Of a DNA stretch of 64,000 nucleotides, positions 1 to 9,589 are shown one piece after another. The stretch covers positions 2,968,443-3,032,442 of the forward strand of contig NZ_CP042453.1 in NCBI RefSeq assembly GCF_007993735.1. Direction: 5' to 3'. This stretch comes from Arenimonas daejeonensis. GTDB lineage: Bacteria > Pseudomonadota > Gammaproteobacteria > Xanthomonadales > Xanthomonadaceae. Positions within the stretch are counted from its first letter, which is position 1; every line of letters begins with the position of its first letter. The notes beneath the pieces are model-generated. The model was not told the DNA's origin, did not search any database, and worked only from the letters and a program-made list of their open reading frames with translations. The position numbers and the translations under genes are program-made.

Positions 1-407
1 CCGCTCCACAGGAACAGGTTCTTGGCCACCTGCTGGCTGATGGTGCTGCCGCCACGCACGCGGCCGCCGCGGGCATTGCTGTCGATCGCCCTGTCGATGG
101 CCTCGAGGTCGAAGCCATGGTGCAGCGGGAACTTCTGGTCCTCGGCCGCCACCAGCGAAATCGGCAGATGGGACGATATCTGGTCGTAGTCGCGCCATTC
201 CTGTCGGAGCTCAAACCCGTCTTCGCCGATGCCATCGATCTGGCGCCACACCATGAACGCGCTGGTCGGCGGGTCGATGAAGCGCAACACGCCCACCTGC
301 AGCACGGTGAATGCGAGGAAAAAGACGGGCAGCCACAGCAGCCTGCGCAACCAGCGGCGGCGCGGACGAGCAGGCGGGAGGTCGGACAAACGGACGGCCT
401 GGGGCAT
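1..407 (-). CDS. mtgA: Monofunctional peptidoglycan glycosyltransferase MtgA (3' part beyond window)
   Basis: This is the N-terminal 135 or so residues of a GT51 family transglycosylase, which polymerises lipid II into glycan strands at the inner membrane without a transpeptidase domain. It starts at the ATG at 407, followed by an Arg/Pro-rich cytoplasmic tail and one membrane segment ([17 protein letters not shown]). The GT51 signature [13 protein letters not shown], with the catalytic Glu, and the motif [17 protein letters not shown] are both present. The frame is open throughout and runs off the left edge of the window. It is transcribed divergently from hslO, with a half-copy of a dispersed repeat between them. 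Confidence 0.93.
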   Translation of the reverse strand, partial: MPQAVRLSDLPPARPRRRWLRRLLWLPVFFLAFTVLQVGVLRFIDPPTSAFMVWRQIDGIGEDGFELRQEWRDYDQISSHLPISLVAAEDQKFPLHHGFDLEAIDRAIDSNARGGRVRGGSTISQQVAKNLFLWS

Positions 408-430
408 GGGTACAGTGTGGCCGGGGGTGG

Positions 431-454
431 GTCGGGGTTGGAACCCCTCCCACA
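431..454. repeat. Half-copy of the dispersed REP-like repeat
   Basis: The core is GGGGTTGGAACCCC followed by TCCCACA, matching one arm of the paired palindromes at 3793-3850, 32441-32507, 33044-33125 and 40899-40964. Only one arm is recognisable here. It lies in the short divergent region between mtgA and hslO. Confidence 0.7.
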
Positions 455-478
455 CCAGGCCCTTCCCGCAGGGGTCGG

Positions 479-484
479 TACAAT
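479..484 (+). promoter_or_regulatory. Possible -10 element for hslO
   Basis: TACAAT sits 8 bases before the ATG at 492. A transcript starting 6-8 bases downstream would be leaderless or nearly so at that ATG. No convincing -35 box and no Shine-Dalgarno sequence are visible, so this is tentative. Confidence 0.3.
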
Positions 485-491
485 GCGCGAC

Positions 492-1387
492 ATGAACACC
501 ACCCACCCCGACCGCGACACCCTCACCCGTTTCCTGCTCGAACGTTCCGGCGTGCGCGGCGTGGTGGTGCACCTGGACGAGACCTGGCGCGAGATCGCCG
601 GCCGCACCGAATACCCGCTGCCGGTCGCCTCGCGCCTGGGCGAGACCTGCGCCGCCGCGGCCCTGTTCACCGGCCACGCCAAGATCGACGGCCGCCTGAG
701 CGTGCAGCTGCGCGGCACCGGCGCCCTGCGCACCCTGTTCGCCGAATGCACCGCCGCCGGCACCCTGCGCGGCATCGCCCACTTCGACGAACCCATCCCC
801 AGCCCGCTGACCCCGCGCGCCTTCGGCCCCGGCTCGCTGCTGGCGATCACCATCGAGTCGACCCCGCCCGGCGCCTCCGAGACCACCCGCTACCGGGCCT
901 GGTCAGCCTGGACGCCGACAGCCTTGCAGCCGCCTTCGAGGGCTACTTCCAGCAGTCCGAGCAGCTGCCGACCCGGGTCCTTCTGGCCAGCCAGGGCGGT
1001 CGCGCCGCCGGGATCATGCTGCAGCAGTTGCCCGGCGGCCACGGCGACGCCGACGGCTGGGACCGCTGCAATGCGCTGTTCGAGACCCTGGGCGACGAGG
1101 AGCTGGCCGGGCTGCCGGTGGAAACCCTGCTCTGGCGCCTTTTCCACGAGGAAGGGGTCGAACTGCTGGACCGCCGGCCCCTGGCCTTCGCCTGCTCCTG
1201 TTCCCGGGAACGGGTGAGCGACATGCTGCGCAGCCTGGGCCAGGACGAGGCCCGTGCGACTCTGGTGGATGGCCTGGCCCTGGTGCACTGCGACTTCTGC
1301 GGGCAGGAATACCGGTTTGAAGCTGAACAGATCGAGGCCTTGTTCAGCCTGGCCCCTACTGCCCCTGGGTCCAATAGCCTCCAGTAG
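492..1387 (+). CDS. hslO: Hsp33 family redox-regulated chaperone (one frame change)
   Basis: Hsp33 is a cytoplasmic holdase activated by oxidation: four C-terminal cysteines bind zinc when reduced and form disulfides under stress. Both halves are recognisable. The N-terminal chaperone core begins [20 protein letters not shown], and the C-terminal zinc domain has CSCSRERV and CDFCGQEY, giving the CxC/CxxC arrangement. The reading frame changes near position 898, where a run of three G would restore one frame (tac cgg ggc ctg gtc) if it had four, so I read one ~298-aa gene. An in-frame ATG at 483 is an alternative start. Confidence 0.9.
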
Positions 1388-1539
1388 CGGGCTATGTCAG
1401 GGTGACACCGGATGTACTGGGGCTTGCGGGGCTGGAGGCCGGGGGTTAAATTCCTGTAAAATTCGGCTGCCAACCCCCACCCGGGAACTTCCCGGCCAGG
1501 CACGGTTCCAAGCGAACCACCGAGGACAAGAACAAGACC

Positions 1540-2521
1540 ATGCAGCTGCTTCGTGCCATCGCCCCCACCCTGCTCGCCCTCGCGGCGACGGGTGCGTTCG
1601 CGCAGGCGCCGGCACCGCTGGTGGTCGGGAACAACAGCGACAACGCCACCACGGCGCTGCCGATCATCCGCAACAACCAGGTCGAAGGTTTCCTGCTGAT
1701 CGAGTCCGACGGCAGCGCCGGTGCGCGCTCGTCGCTGGACCGCATCCTGGGACGCAACAACATCAACCCCAGCGTCGGCACCGGCTTCGCGCTGCCGCTC
1801 AGCAGCGGCCGCCGCGTCGGCGCCAGCCTGACACTCGAGAGCAACCCCACGCTCGGCCTGCTCTGCGACGGCACCTCGGTGTCGCGCAGTTTCGGCGCGC
1901 TGGCGCAGCACTGCATGGTCGCCAACCTCACGCCCAATCCCGCGGCGCCGCTGGCCCTGGCGCAGCCGGGCCTGCGTGCCGAAGCGCGGCTGGAAGGCGA
2001 CCGCTCCGCGATCAGCGCCAACCTCGGGCTGAACCGTTTCGACTGGACACGCCGGTGGCGCTTCCCGGCACGCAGCTGATCAGCCCGGGCGCGAGCAACC
2101 TGATGTTGTCGCTCAACGGCAGCGAAGTCGAACAGGAAGACATCGGCCTGCTCGGCGAACTCAAGGTCGGCGAAAGCGGCTGGGTCAGCATCGGCGGCAC
2201 CCTGGGCGCGCGCGCATCGTCGCGGCCAACCAGCTGCCGGGCGGTCTGCCGCCGGAGTGGAATACCGGCAGCCTCAGCCTGAGCGCCGGCCACGGCAACT
2301 TCGGCGGCGAGATCGTCGGCCGGGTCATCGAGATCCCGGGCAGCACCGTGCGCTACAGCAACGTCGGCGTCGGCGTCACCTGGCGCGCCCCGTGGCGGGC
2401 CCGCCTGAGCGTGGGCGCCGAAAACCTGATGAGCAACGGCCGCAACCCGTTCGCCCCGTCGGAAGACGAGCAGGACGACTCCAGCCGCGTGCCCTACATC
2501 CGCTACGAGCAGGATCTCTGA
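1540..2521 (+). CDS. Secreted, probably outer-membrane protein of unknown function (two frame changes)
   Basis: I do not recognise the family. A clear signal peptide (MQLLRAIAPTLLALAATGAFA, cut before QAPAP) is followed by about 300 residues rich in alternating polar and hydrophobic stretches, such as GELKVGESGWVSIGG and VRYSNVGVGVTWRAPWRARL. These resemble beta-strands of an outer-membrane barrel. The end, RVPYIRYEQDL, comes after an acidic loop (SEDEQDDSS). The frame changes near 2042 and near 2207; each is repaired by one added base (FDLDTPVALPG and LGRARIVAANQ), giving about 327 aa. It stands alone between hslO and the convergent toxin gene. A membrane location is inferred from pattern only. 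Confidence 0.6.
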
Positions 2522-2543
2522 TCCTGTCACTGCAGCAGGGATT

Positions 2544-3218
2544 TCAGCCTGCTCCCGGACCCCATACTCCCAGGCGTTCGAATACAGCCTCGGCCTGCGC
2601 CAGGCAGCGATCAAACTCCAGGTTCAAGCCAATCGCATCGATCTGCGCGAACTCTTCGCGTGCGATCTCCTCGCGCTCCCTCAGGCCGTCGATGAATGCT
2701 CGGGCGTGCTCCTTGAACCAAGGGGCCGCGATGGGCAGTGCTTCCGGCTCACGCTCGGCTACCGAGCAAAGATCGTACAGATCTCTGGCCTTCGCCCGAT
2801 GGCCGCGATGCCACATCTTCTTGGCGAGTATCTCCGCGGATGTCTCCACCCTGACCAGGCGCCCTTCGTACTCGACCTCCTCGAAAGGAGACGGGGTCAA
2901 CGCCGTGCTGGCCACCACATCCACCTCGCCTTCCGGAAGGAAGAGTTTGATGAACTCGGTGCTTTCCTCGTAGTTTTCGCTCACCCCGCTGGCCACCTCG
3001 CTGAGCCGCGGATTCACGAATCCCAGGTATTGCGCGTCTGGAACGAAGAGGTCGATGTCCTTGCTCTGCCGATGGGCAATCCGGAGCATCAGCACCGTGC
3101 CGCCGCCGAAGGTCCAGACGATACCGGGGTCCATGGCTTCCAGATGCTCCATCAGCCGGAGCGCCTGCGGAAACAGCGCCTGCCAGACGCCAGGCCGATG
3201 GAGGTCTGCGACGCTCAC
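2544..3218 (-). CDS. AbiEii/AbiGii-family nucleotidyltransferase toxin
   Basis: A 224-aa member of the DUF1814/AbiEii nucleotidyltransferase family, the toxin half of type IV-like toxin-antitoxin pairs and some abortive phage infection systems. The catalytic signature is present: GGGTVLMLRIAHRQSKDIDLF (GG...DxD), a third acidic residue in EVDVVAS, and the conserved Lys/Arg helix ILAKKMWHRGHRAKARDLYD. The start overlaps the antitoxin stop by four bases (ATGA), implying translational coupling. The family transfers nucleotides to RNA, often tRNA; the target here is unknown. Confidence 0.85.
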   Translation of the reverse strand: MSVADLHRPGVWQALFPQALRLMEHLEAMDPGIVWTFGGGTVLMLRIAHRQSKDIDLFVPDAQYLGFVNPRLSEVASGVSENYEESTEFIKLFLPEGEVDVVASTALTPSPFEEVEYEGRLVRVETSAEILAKKMWHRGHRAKARDLYDLCSVAEREPEALPIAAPWFKEHARAFIDGLREREEIAREEFAQIDAIGLNLEFDRCLAQAEAVFERLGVWGPGAG

Positions 3219-3718
3219 CGCCAGATGCCGCGACGGATTTTCAGATCATGGGCCAGCTTGCGGAAGTTCGCCCAGATCCGCGTCTTGTCCATCGAATGCT
3301 CCCTGTGCAACTGGTCGACAAGGGATGCCAACAGCGAGACCGGCGCTTCATCGAGCAGCGCATGGACATGCGGCGCATGGCTGGGCGAAACCTGCCCGGA
3401 AAGCAGGACGGCTTCCAGTTCCGACACCGGCATCGGAGTCTTGTAACTGACCTGGATGGACTTGGCCGCACGCTCCAGCGGCGACATACGCCCGGTTGGA
3501 ACAGGCCCCGGGACGTTCCCGCCCACTTGCAACGACAGCCCCAGCACGCCGGCAAGCCTGTCCGCCCGCCCAAGGCTCAGGTCCTGGACGTTTCCGTTCT
3601 CGAGCTGGTTCACGGTCTGCCGCGAAAGGCCGGACAGGCTCGCGAGAGCCGACTGGGTCAAGCCCATCTCCGAGCGCCTGGTGTGCACGGCCCTGCCGAG
3701 TTCATGGATGGTAGCCAT
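3215..3718 (-). CDS. XRE-family HTH antitoxin partner
   Basis: A 167-aa protein with an N-terminal helix-turn-helix of the XRE type (MGLTQSALASLSGLSRQTVNQLENG, residues about 19-43) and a C-terminal helical region ending KLAHDLKIRRGIWR. It is the first gene of a two-gene unit with the AbiEii toxin, overlapping it by four bases. This gene order, antitoxin first, is the usual one and suggests self-repression of the promoter. I chose the ATG at 3718 (MATIHELGRAV); an in-frame TTG at 3754 would add 12 residues with no similarity to the HTH fold. Confidence 0.8.
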   Translation of the reverse strand: MATIHELGRAVHTRRSEMGLTQSALASLSGLSRQTVNQLENGNVQDLSLGRADRLAGVLGLSLQVGGNVPGPVPTGRMSPLERAAKSIQVSYKTPMPVSELEAVLLSGQVSPSHAPHVHALLDEAPVSLLASLVDQLHREHSMDKTRIWANFRKLAHDLKIRRGIWR

Positions 3719-3792
3719 GCCGGAAGGGTATGCCTGGCCCGGGCCTGATGTCAAATATATCCGACAAATGAAGCGCGATTCGCGCGATACCG

Positions 3793-3850
3793 GTCGGGGC
3801 TGAAGCCCCTCCCACAGGGGCGGCTTGTGGGAGGGACTTCAGTCCCGAAC
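3793..3850. repeat. Paired palindromic REP-like element
   Basis: The left arm has GGGGCTGAAGCCCC then TCCCACA; the right arm reads TGTGGGA then GGGACTTCAGTCCC. The two arms are in inverted orientation around a 9-base spacer. Each arm is itself a small hairpin. The cores differ (GGGGCT/AGCCCC against GGGACT/AGTCCC) but both keep their pairing. The right arm overlaps the 3' end of the lipoprotein gene at 3839-4150. Confidence 0.85.
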
Positions 3851-4150
3851 CGGATACGCCTTCCACTCCCCCTCGCGCACGAACCGCATCGGCCCGGTGT
3901 CGTCACTGCGCTGCTGCACGCCCTGAGATTCGAAACCGACATCCAGCGCCACCTGGCACACCACGCCCTCGGCGCCGGCCGCCGGCACGCAGCCGGACAG
4001 ATCCAGCGCATACACCTGGACCCCCGTTACCGACGCCTTGGTCGACGCCTCCATGCGCTCGACCATGGCCTGGCGGGCGTCGGCGTTGGACGGCTGGTCG
4101 GGCGCACAGGCGGCCAGCAGCAACAGCACGGGCAGGATCAGGTATCTCAT
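3839..4150 (-). CDS. Small lipoprotein of unknown function
   Basis: A 103-aa protein with a lipoprotein signal (MRYLILPVLLLLAACAPD, Cys at residue 15 as the lipobox cysteine). The mature part has two further cysteines (LSGCVPAAG and GVVCQVAL) that could form a disulfide, and no domain that I recognise. The gene starts inside the end of the VanZ gene, with a four-base overlap. Its last codons (PVRD and stop) lie in the right arm of a dispersed repeat, so the present C-terminus may have been set by repeat insertion. Confidence 0.75.
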   Translation of the reverse strand: MRYLILPVLLLLAACAPDQPSNADARQAMVERMEASTKASVTGVQVYALDLSGCVPAAGAEGVVCQVALDVGFESQGVQQRSDDTGPMRFVREGEWKAYPVRD

Positions 4151-4652
4151 GGGTCCATTCCTTCCGAGTCCGGGCCCCGCGGCGGCGCGACGGCATGGCG
4201 TAGACGAGTCCCCAGCAAACCCAAGACTAACCCGGCGCCGACCCCCATCAGGTTCACCGCGACATCCAAGAGCCGGGGTGAGCGGTCGACGCCCAGGCCC
4301 TGCATCAACTCGCCGCCTATCGCCAGCGCCACCAGCACCCCCACGACGCGCCATCCGCGCCATTCCGGCCGGAACCGCCACAACACGACCGCCATCAGAA
4401 GAAACGCGCCGAAGTGCGCGATCGTGCTCAAGTCCAGGGCAGGTGCGCGGTACCGCGTGCGATCGCGCCGACCCGATCTTTCCCGAAGATCGAATAGAGA
4501 GTACTGGAAGGCAGGAACATCGCCGCCGACACCAGGAACACCGACGTCCAAAGCACGATCCGGGCCGGCAACGGGGCGCGGCCCGCCAGCCATGCGCTGA
4601 GCAAAAGCACGGCGGCAATGGTGAGTGCTTCGGTCCAGGCCATTTCAAGCAT
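4147..4652 (-). CDS. VanZ-like family membrane protein (one frame change)
   Basis: About 168 aa with four predicted membrane segments: ALTIAAVLLLSAWLAG, IVLWTSVFLVSAAMFL, TIAHFGAFLLMAVVLW and LMGVGAGLVLGLLG. The motif FGAFLLMAVVLWR followed by GGELMQGLGVDRSPRLLDVAVNLMG is the VanZ signature. The frame changes near 4433; an added G in tgggac restores LPWDLSTIAHFGAF. It lies just downstream of the epimerase gene. VanZ proteins are often found in or near polysaccharide loci, but the biochemical role is unknown outside teicoplanin resistance. Confidence 0.75.
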
Positions 4653-4674
4653 CGACGGTTTTCCTGGCCCCGGT

Positions 4675-5685
4675 TCAGACGGCGTAGTACGCCCGGTACC
4701 ACTCCACGAACCGCGCCACGCCCTCCTCAACCGGCACCACCGGGCGGTAGCCCACGCCCTGCACCAGGTCGGACACATCGGCCTCGGTGTCGGGTACATC
4801 GCCGGCCTGTAGCGGCAGCATCTCCATGCGCGCCTTCCTGCCCAGGCACTGTTCCAGCACTTCGATGTAGCGCAGCAACTCCACCGGCTGTTCGTTGCCG
4901 ATGTTGTAGATCCGGTACGGCGCCACGCCGCTGGTGGCCGGGTCCGGCGCCAGGCCGTTCCAGTCCGGGTCCTTGCCCGGCACCGTGTCCAGCGCCCGCA
5001 CCACGCCTTCGGCGATGTCGTCGATGTAGGTGAAGCTGCGCTTGTGGTGGCCGTGGTTGAACACCTTGATCGGTTCGCCCGCCAGGATGGCCTTGGTGAA
5101 CAGGAACAACGCCATGTCCGGCCGCCCCCTGGGCCCGTAAACCGTGAAGAAGCGCAGGCCCGTGCACGGAATGCCGTACAGGTGGGCGTAGCTGTGCGCC
5201 ATCTGCTCGTTGGCCTTCTTGGTGGCGGCGTACAGCGTGAGCGGATGTTCGGTGGAACCGTGTTCGGAGAACGGCATCTTCAGGTTGGCGCCGTACACCG
5301 AACTGGTGGAGGCGTAGACCAGATGCTCGACCCCATGGTGCCGGCAGCCTTCCAGGATGTGCAGGAAGCCGGTGACGTTGCTGGACACGTACACATGCGG
5401 GTTCTCGGCCGCGTAGCGCACGCCGGCCTGTGCCGCCAGGTTCACCACGCGCTGCGGCTTGTACCTGGCGAAGGCATCCTCGACCGCCGCGCGATCGGCC
5501 AGGTCGGCCGTGACGTGGGTGTAACCGGCCTGGCCCTGCAGACGCGCCAGGCGGGCCTGCTTCAGGGTCGGGTCGTAGTAGTCGTTGAGATTGTCGAAGC
5601 CGATGACTTCGTCGCCGCGAGCCAGCAACAGCTGGGCGACGTGGGAGCCGATGAAGCCGGCGGTGCCGGTGACAAGAATCTGCAT
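4675..5685 (-). CDS. UDP-glucuronate 4-epimerase-like NAD-dependent epimerase
   Basis: A 336-aa extended short-chain dehydrogenase. It has the NAD motif [10 protein letters not shown] at residue 7, the catalytic Ser/Tyr/Lys in STSSVYG and [10 protein letters not shown], and the GAE-type segment [22 protein letters not shown]. The best match is the family that interconverts UDP-glucuronate and UDP-galacturonate. [11 protein letters not shown] was taken as the start; nine bases upstream another ATG exists. It is the last gene of the minus-strand EPS series and overlaps or abuts the glycosyltransferase before it, so a role in supplying a uronic acid donor is likely. Confidence 0.88.
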   Translation of the reverse strand: MQILVTGTAGFIGSHVAQLLLARGDEVIGFDNLNDYYDPTLKQARLARLQGQAGYTHVTADLADRAAVEDAFARYKPQRVVNLAAQAGVRYAAENPHVYVSSNVTGFLHILEGCRHHGVEHLVYASTSSVYGANLKMPFSEHGSTEHPLTLYAATKKANEQMAHSYAHLYGIPCTGLRFFTVYGPRGRPDMALFLFTKAILAGEPIKVFNHGHHKRSFTYIDDIAEGVVRALDTVPGKDPDWNGLAPDPATSGVAPYRIYNIGNEQPVELLRYIEVLEQCLGRKARMEMLPLQAGDVPDTEADVSDLVQGVGYRPVVPVEEGVARFVEWYRAYYAV

Positions 5686-5690
5686 ATGGA

Positions 5691-6941
5691 TCAACTCGCC
5701 TGCTGGATTGAGTTGCGCACAGAACCGGCAGCCCCTGAAAGGACTTCGATCATCTTGGCTGCCAGTGTATCGCGGGAGAACTGCGACGCCGAGGCATAAG
5801 TCGTGGAGCGTAGCCTGGACATCTCTTCCGGATCGTCCGCAAGCTCCGCGATTGCCTTCGCCATCAGCTCCGGATCCTCCGGAGGAACGCAGATGCCGGC
5901 TCCAGCACGCCGGACGATTTCGGTAGCCTCACCTTCGGGGAGGCTCATGAGGATGGGCACCCCCATACCCATGGACTCGAAGATCTTGGAAGGAATGACC
6001 GTGGCGAAAACCGGTGTGTCCCGCAGGGGCACAATGGACAGATCACACAAGCTCCACAGCGCCGGCATGCGCTCTTTGGGCTGCCGAGGTATAAGGCGAA
6101 CGTTGTGCAGGTCGCGTTCGGCCACGATTTTCTCGATGCGGGCGCGCTCAGCACCCGAACCGGCAAAAAAGAAGGCGATGTCGGGCCTATGCAGCAGGCG
6201 CTCGGCGGCCTCCAGCACCTTTGGCAACGCATGAGCCATGCCATGCGTCCCCATGTAGCCGGCGACGAACTTACCTTCCAGCCCAAACTCGCGGGCCAAC
6301 CGTGCATCGCGCGGCCGTGGCTCGTACCGATCCAGGTCGACACCATTGATGACGACGCTAATCTTCTCCCTTGGCACGCCTCGCGCGGCCAGGTCCTCGC
6401 GGAACGATTCTGTGACCGAGACGATCCGGTCGGCCCTGCGATAGAGGAAAATTTCGATGCATTCCAGAAACCGGATCACGAGACTCTTATTCATGGCTCC
6501 CACCGCCATGATCGACGCTGGCCACAGGTCGCGCAGCTCGAACACAAAGGGCCGCCACTTGAGTACGCCCACCATCCACCCGGCGATGGCGCAGAAAAAT
6601 TGTGGCGAGGTCGCTACCACCACATTCGGACGGCGCTCAAACACACTCATTGCCGTAGCGATCAACATGAAACTGAGGTAGTCCAGGGTGCGCTTCAGGA
6701 ATCCCTCGTTGGCGGTGATGTAAGTTTTCACCCGCACAACGCGGATGCCGTCCATCATCTCGACCTGCCGCCAGGCATTGCGGTAGCCGGAAAACAACTT
6801 GCCCTCGGGAAAGTTGGGGGCGCAGGTGATGACCGTGACTTCGTGCCCCGCGCGCACCCAGCGGGTCGCGTGCTCGTACAAGCGTGTGGCCGGAGCATTT
6901 CCTTCCGGCGGAAAATTGTCGGACAGAAAGAGAATTCGCAC
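5691..6941 (-). CDS. Glycosyltransferase family 4 (WbuB-like)
   Basis: A 416-aa GT-B fold glycosyltransferase beginning [20 protein letters not shown]. The acceptor-side half includes [15 protein letters not shown]; the donor half has [31 protein letters not shown] and the E-x7-E region [21 protein letters not shown]. It is most like the WbuB family, which transfers amino-sugar residues such as FucNAc or QuiNAc in O-antigen loci. The precise sugar cannot be read from sequence. It sits between the heparinase-family gene and the epimerase gene. Confidence 0.85.
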   Translation of the reverse strand: MRILFLSDNFPPEGNAPATRLYEHATRWVRAGHEVTVITCAPNFPEGKLFSGYRNAWRQVEMMDGIRVVRVKTYITANEGFLKRTLDYLSFMLIATAMSVFERRPNVVVATSPQFFCAIAGWMVGVLKWRPFVFELRDLWPASIMAVGAMNKSLVIRFLECIEIFLYRRADRIVSVTESFREDLAARGVPREKISVVINGVDLDRYEPRPRDARLAREFGLEGKFVAGYMGTHGMAHALPKVLEAAERLLHRPDIAFFFAGSGAERARIEKIVAERDLHNVRLIPRQPKERMPALWSLCDLSIVPLRDTPVFATVIPSKIFESMGMGVPILMSLPEGEATEIVRRAGAGICVPPEDPELMAKAIAELADDPEEMSRLRSTTYASASQFSRDTLAAKMIEVLSGAAGSVRNSIQQAS

Positions 6942-6947
6942 TCGGCT

Positions 6948-8542
6948 TCAGCTCCAGGAGAAAAGCACGCGACAGCGTGGGTCGGTGAACCTCACCACGA
7001 GACGGAGAGTGTCCAGAGACTGGCCAAAACGCGGCTGCCACGTCGCTGGCTCCAGTCGTCCCTCACCACCCTCTACCTGCCACTGCAAGGATTCGCCTGG
7101 CGCAAAGAGGTAGTTGGCCACGGCGAAGCCGAATCGGCCACTCAGCACGTCCGAGACTTCCAGCGAACCGGGCAACAGCCTCCAACTGCGGTGATGCCTG
7201 ACACGCCCGGGCAGGCGATGGTAGCCATCGTGATGCGCAGAGAGGAAAAGCGCGCTGCCATCGCGGCTGTTGGTCACATCGTGCACGCGGGCGCGACGGG
7301 CTACGCGGAAGGCCGACCACACCTCTGACGAATCTTGGCCATCCACCTCCACGGTGTTGTGCGCGGCAGTGCCACGCTGGCGCAGACGTTCGGAACCGGC
7401 CTGGTAGGTGGAAGTGCCTCCGTTGACCAGGACGCGGCGGCCATGCAGAGACAGTTCGAAGCTGAGGCTGTCGGCGTGGGCATGGCCAGGCAAGTAATCA
7501 GGGCCAACAGGGGCCACGTCCGCCAGCAATAGCGCCGGCCCCGTCGCCAGGCGGGCATAGCCGGAGTCCTTCAAGTACTGCACTGCCGGTGGCTCCGGCA
7601 ACGCGGGCAAGGGCAGGGACAGCGCGGCTGCATAGGCACGCAGGTCCGGTAGGGTCGGAGCGATGCCGAAGGCGGCATCATTGAAAAAGCGATGTCGCCA
7701 TCTGGGTGGGCCAGAGTAACCGCCCAGTGCAGCATTCGCTCTGCCGCCTCGCGCCACTCTTGTATCGCCGGACCAGGGAGCACCGGACAGATGACGGCCA
7801 GCTGGATCAGGTCGAGGACATCTTCGGCCAAGATGGCGTGGTACATCGGGCTGCGCTCGAAGTGCCCGCCGTCCGGAAGCACTTGCTCGCGCAGCTCTCG
7901 CTGCATAAGGCGAAGGCCATGGCCCAGCCACGCACGGGCCTCGCCGCCTTGGAAGCAGGCGCCAGCGAACACCAATGCCTTGGCGTTGGCCCACAAGTGA
8001 TTACCCAGCAAGTGGTGTTCGAGCCGCCGTCGCAGCCAACGCACCTGCACCGCCAAGCTGTCAAGCATGCCCGGCACCGGCGCATTGCCCGCCAACAGCC
8101 ATTTGAGCCACGTCACAATGCGCAGGGAGGTCGGGTAAGGCTCCCAGCCATTGCCCTGCCCGGGCGGATTCTCTGCGATCCACCGGGCTATCAGCGCCCG
8201 GTGCCACTCCGCACGCTCGCCCGCGCCATTGGCCACCAAGTCATCAAAATAGTGGGCGTTGTAGAGCCAGAGTTTAGGGCAGTCGGGCCGATTCCAGTCC
8301 TGTGGCGTGGCCAATCTGCGCTCAACGGACAGAAAGCGGAAAGTGTCGGGTCCAGTCATCGAGGGCGAACGCAGACTAGTCTGCCAGCGGGCGGCTGGCG
8401 CCAGCAGCGTCGCCGCCGGCCGCAGGTCGGGCCGCGGCTGATACAGGCGGAACCAGACGCGGCCGTAGAACTGCACCGGCCGAAGCCAGCGAAGGGTGTG
8501 CCAATAGCGGAGCGCGTGGTGAAACACAGCCGGGCTCGTCAA
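6948..8542 (-). CDS. Heparinase II/III family polysaccharide lyase-like protein (one frame change)
   Basis: About 531 aa with the two expected parts. The N-terminal all-alpha toroid includes GNGWEPYPTSLRIVTWLKWLL, GNHLWANAKALVFAG and DGGHFERSPMYHAILAEDVLDL. The C-terminal beta domain includes GHAHADSLSFELSLHGRRVLVN and RGTAAHNTVEVDGQDSSEVW. The frame changes near 7690 in a run of five T; six would continue DIAFFNDAAFG. The TTG at 8542 overlaps the wecB stop (TTGA); a GTG at 8527 is an alternative. These proteins cleave uronic-acid-containing polymers by beta-elimination. In EPS loci they are thought to trim or release the polymer. No signal peptide is seen at the chosen start. Confidence 0.82.
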
Positions 8543-9589
8543 GTCAGCAGGCGTTCGAGATGCGCGACGATTCGCGCGCCAGTCTGAATGTCCCACAAGG
8601 GAGGCGCGCTGCACTGCTTCCGCTGGCCGGCGAAAAGGCAGTCGACGGCCGGGCCAAGGTGGGCCGGGTCAGTACCTAACAGTTCGTTGGTGCCCAGCTC
8701 CACGGTTTCGGGACGCGCGGTGATGTCGCTTGGGTCGGTGATCACGCCCTTGGCGTGCTTCACCAACCAGTTGAACTCCAGGTAGAGCTGCGGATCGACC
8801 AGCAGTGTGTTGGGGAGGGAGCCCGGTAGCGCGTGCAGGGACTTGGCGGCACAGGGGGCACCGGGAACACTAACGGCAGGCTGCGCGTGCCATCAACGAT
8901 AGACGGAAGCAGGCGTGCGAATTCCTCGCCGTCGTCCGCATTGGCAGGGCGATGCAGGGTGGAGACAAAACTGCCGCCGGGTCGAAGGCCCAAGTCGGAC
9001 ACGAAGTCCGGCACCCGCTGTCGGTCCATGTTCGCCAGCAACGTGTCGATCATGGTGTTGCCGACGAAATAGATGCGGTCTTCATCGATGCCGGTCCGGC
9101 CCGGCGCAAGTTGGTGTTGGCGCGTTCGCTGGTGGTGAAGCACCAGTTGGCCGCCGAATCGGTAGCAGGCCGGTTGATTTCCTCGGGAATCGTCAAGTCG
9201 CCCGAGCGGATGCCGGTTTCCACGTACGCCACCGGCACGTGCAGCTTCTGGGCAGTGATGGTGCAGGCCATGGTCGAGGTCACGCCTCCGACCACCAGGC
9301 AGGCGTCACTCGGCGTCTCGAGCAGCAGCTTCTCGTAGCCCACCAGGATGCCGGCGGACTGTTCGGCCTGGGTGCCGGAACCGAGCTCCAATTTCATGTC
9401 CGGCGCCGGGATGCCCAACTGCTCGAAGGACTCGCCGGACATGCGCGAGTCGAAATGCTGATCGGTGTGAACCCGACGCCAGCACCGCGGGCCGCCAGCG
9501 CCCTTTCGGGCATGCATGGCACGCAGGATGGAGGCGATCTTCATGAAGTTGGTTCTGTCGCCTGCGATGACGTCGAGCAGGGCCATCAT
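8539..9589 (-). CDS. wecB: UDP-N-acetylglucosamine 2-epimerase, non-hydrolysing (damaged)
   Basis: Converts UDP-GlcNAc to UDP-ManNAc. Recognisable segments are VIAGDRTNFMKIASILRAM, LGIPAPDMKLELGSGTQAEQ, AYVETGIRSGDLTIPEEINR (normally the AGLRSxD/PEExNR motif), FVGNTMIDTLL, FVSTLHRPANAD and LVDPQLYLEFNWLVKHA. Two frame changes, near 9105 and 8855, are each repaired by one added base. In addition the segment after GVITD jumps directly to ARPETVELGTN; the conserved glycine/glutamate loop (SGG-TEE...LRDNT) of about 17 residues is missing in frame. That loop binds substrate in known enzymes, so activity is doubtful unless this is an assembly fault. Confidence 0.8.
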
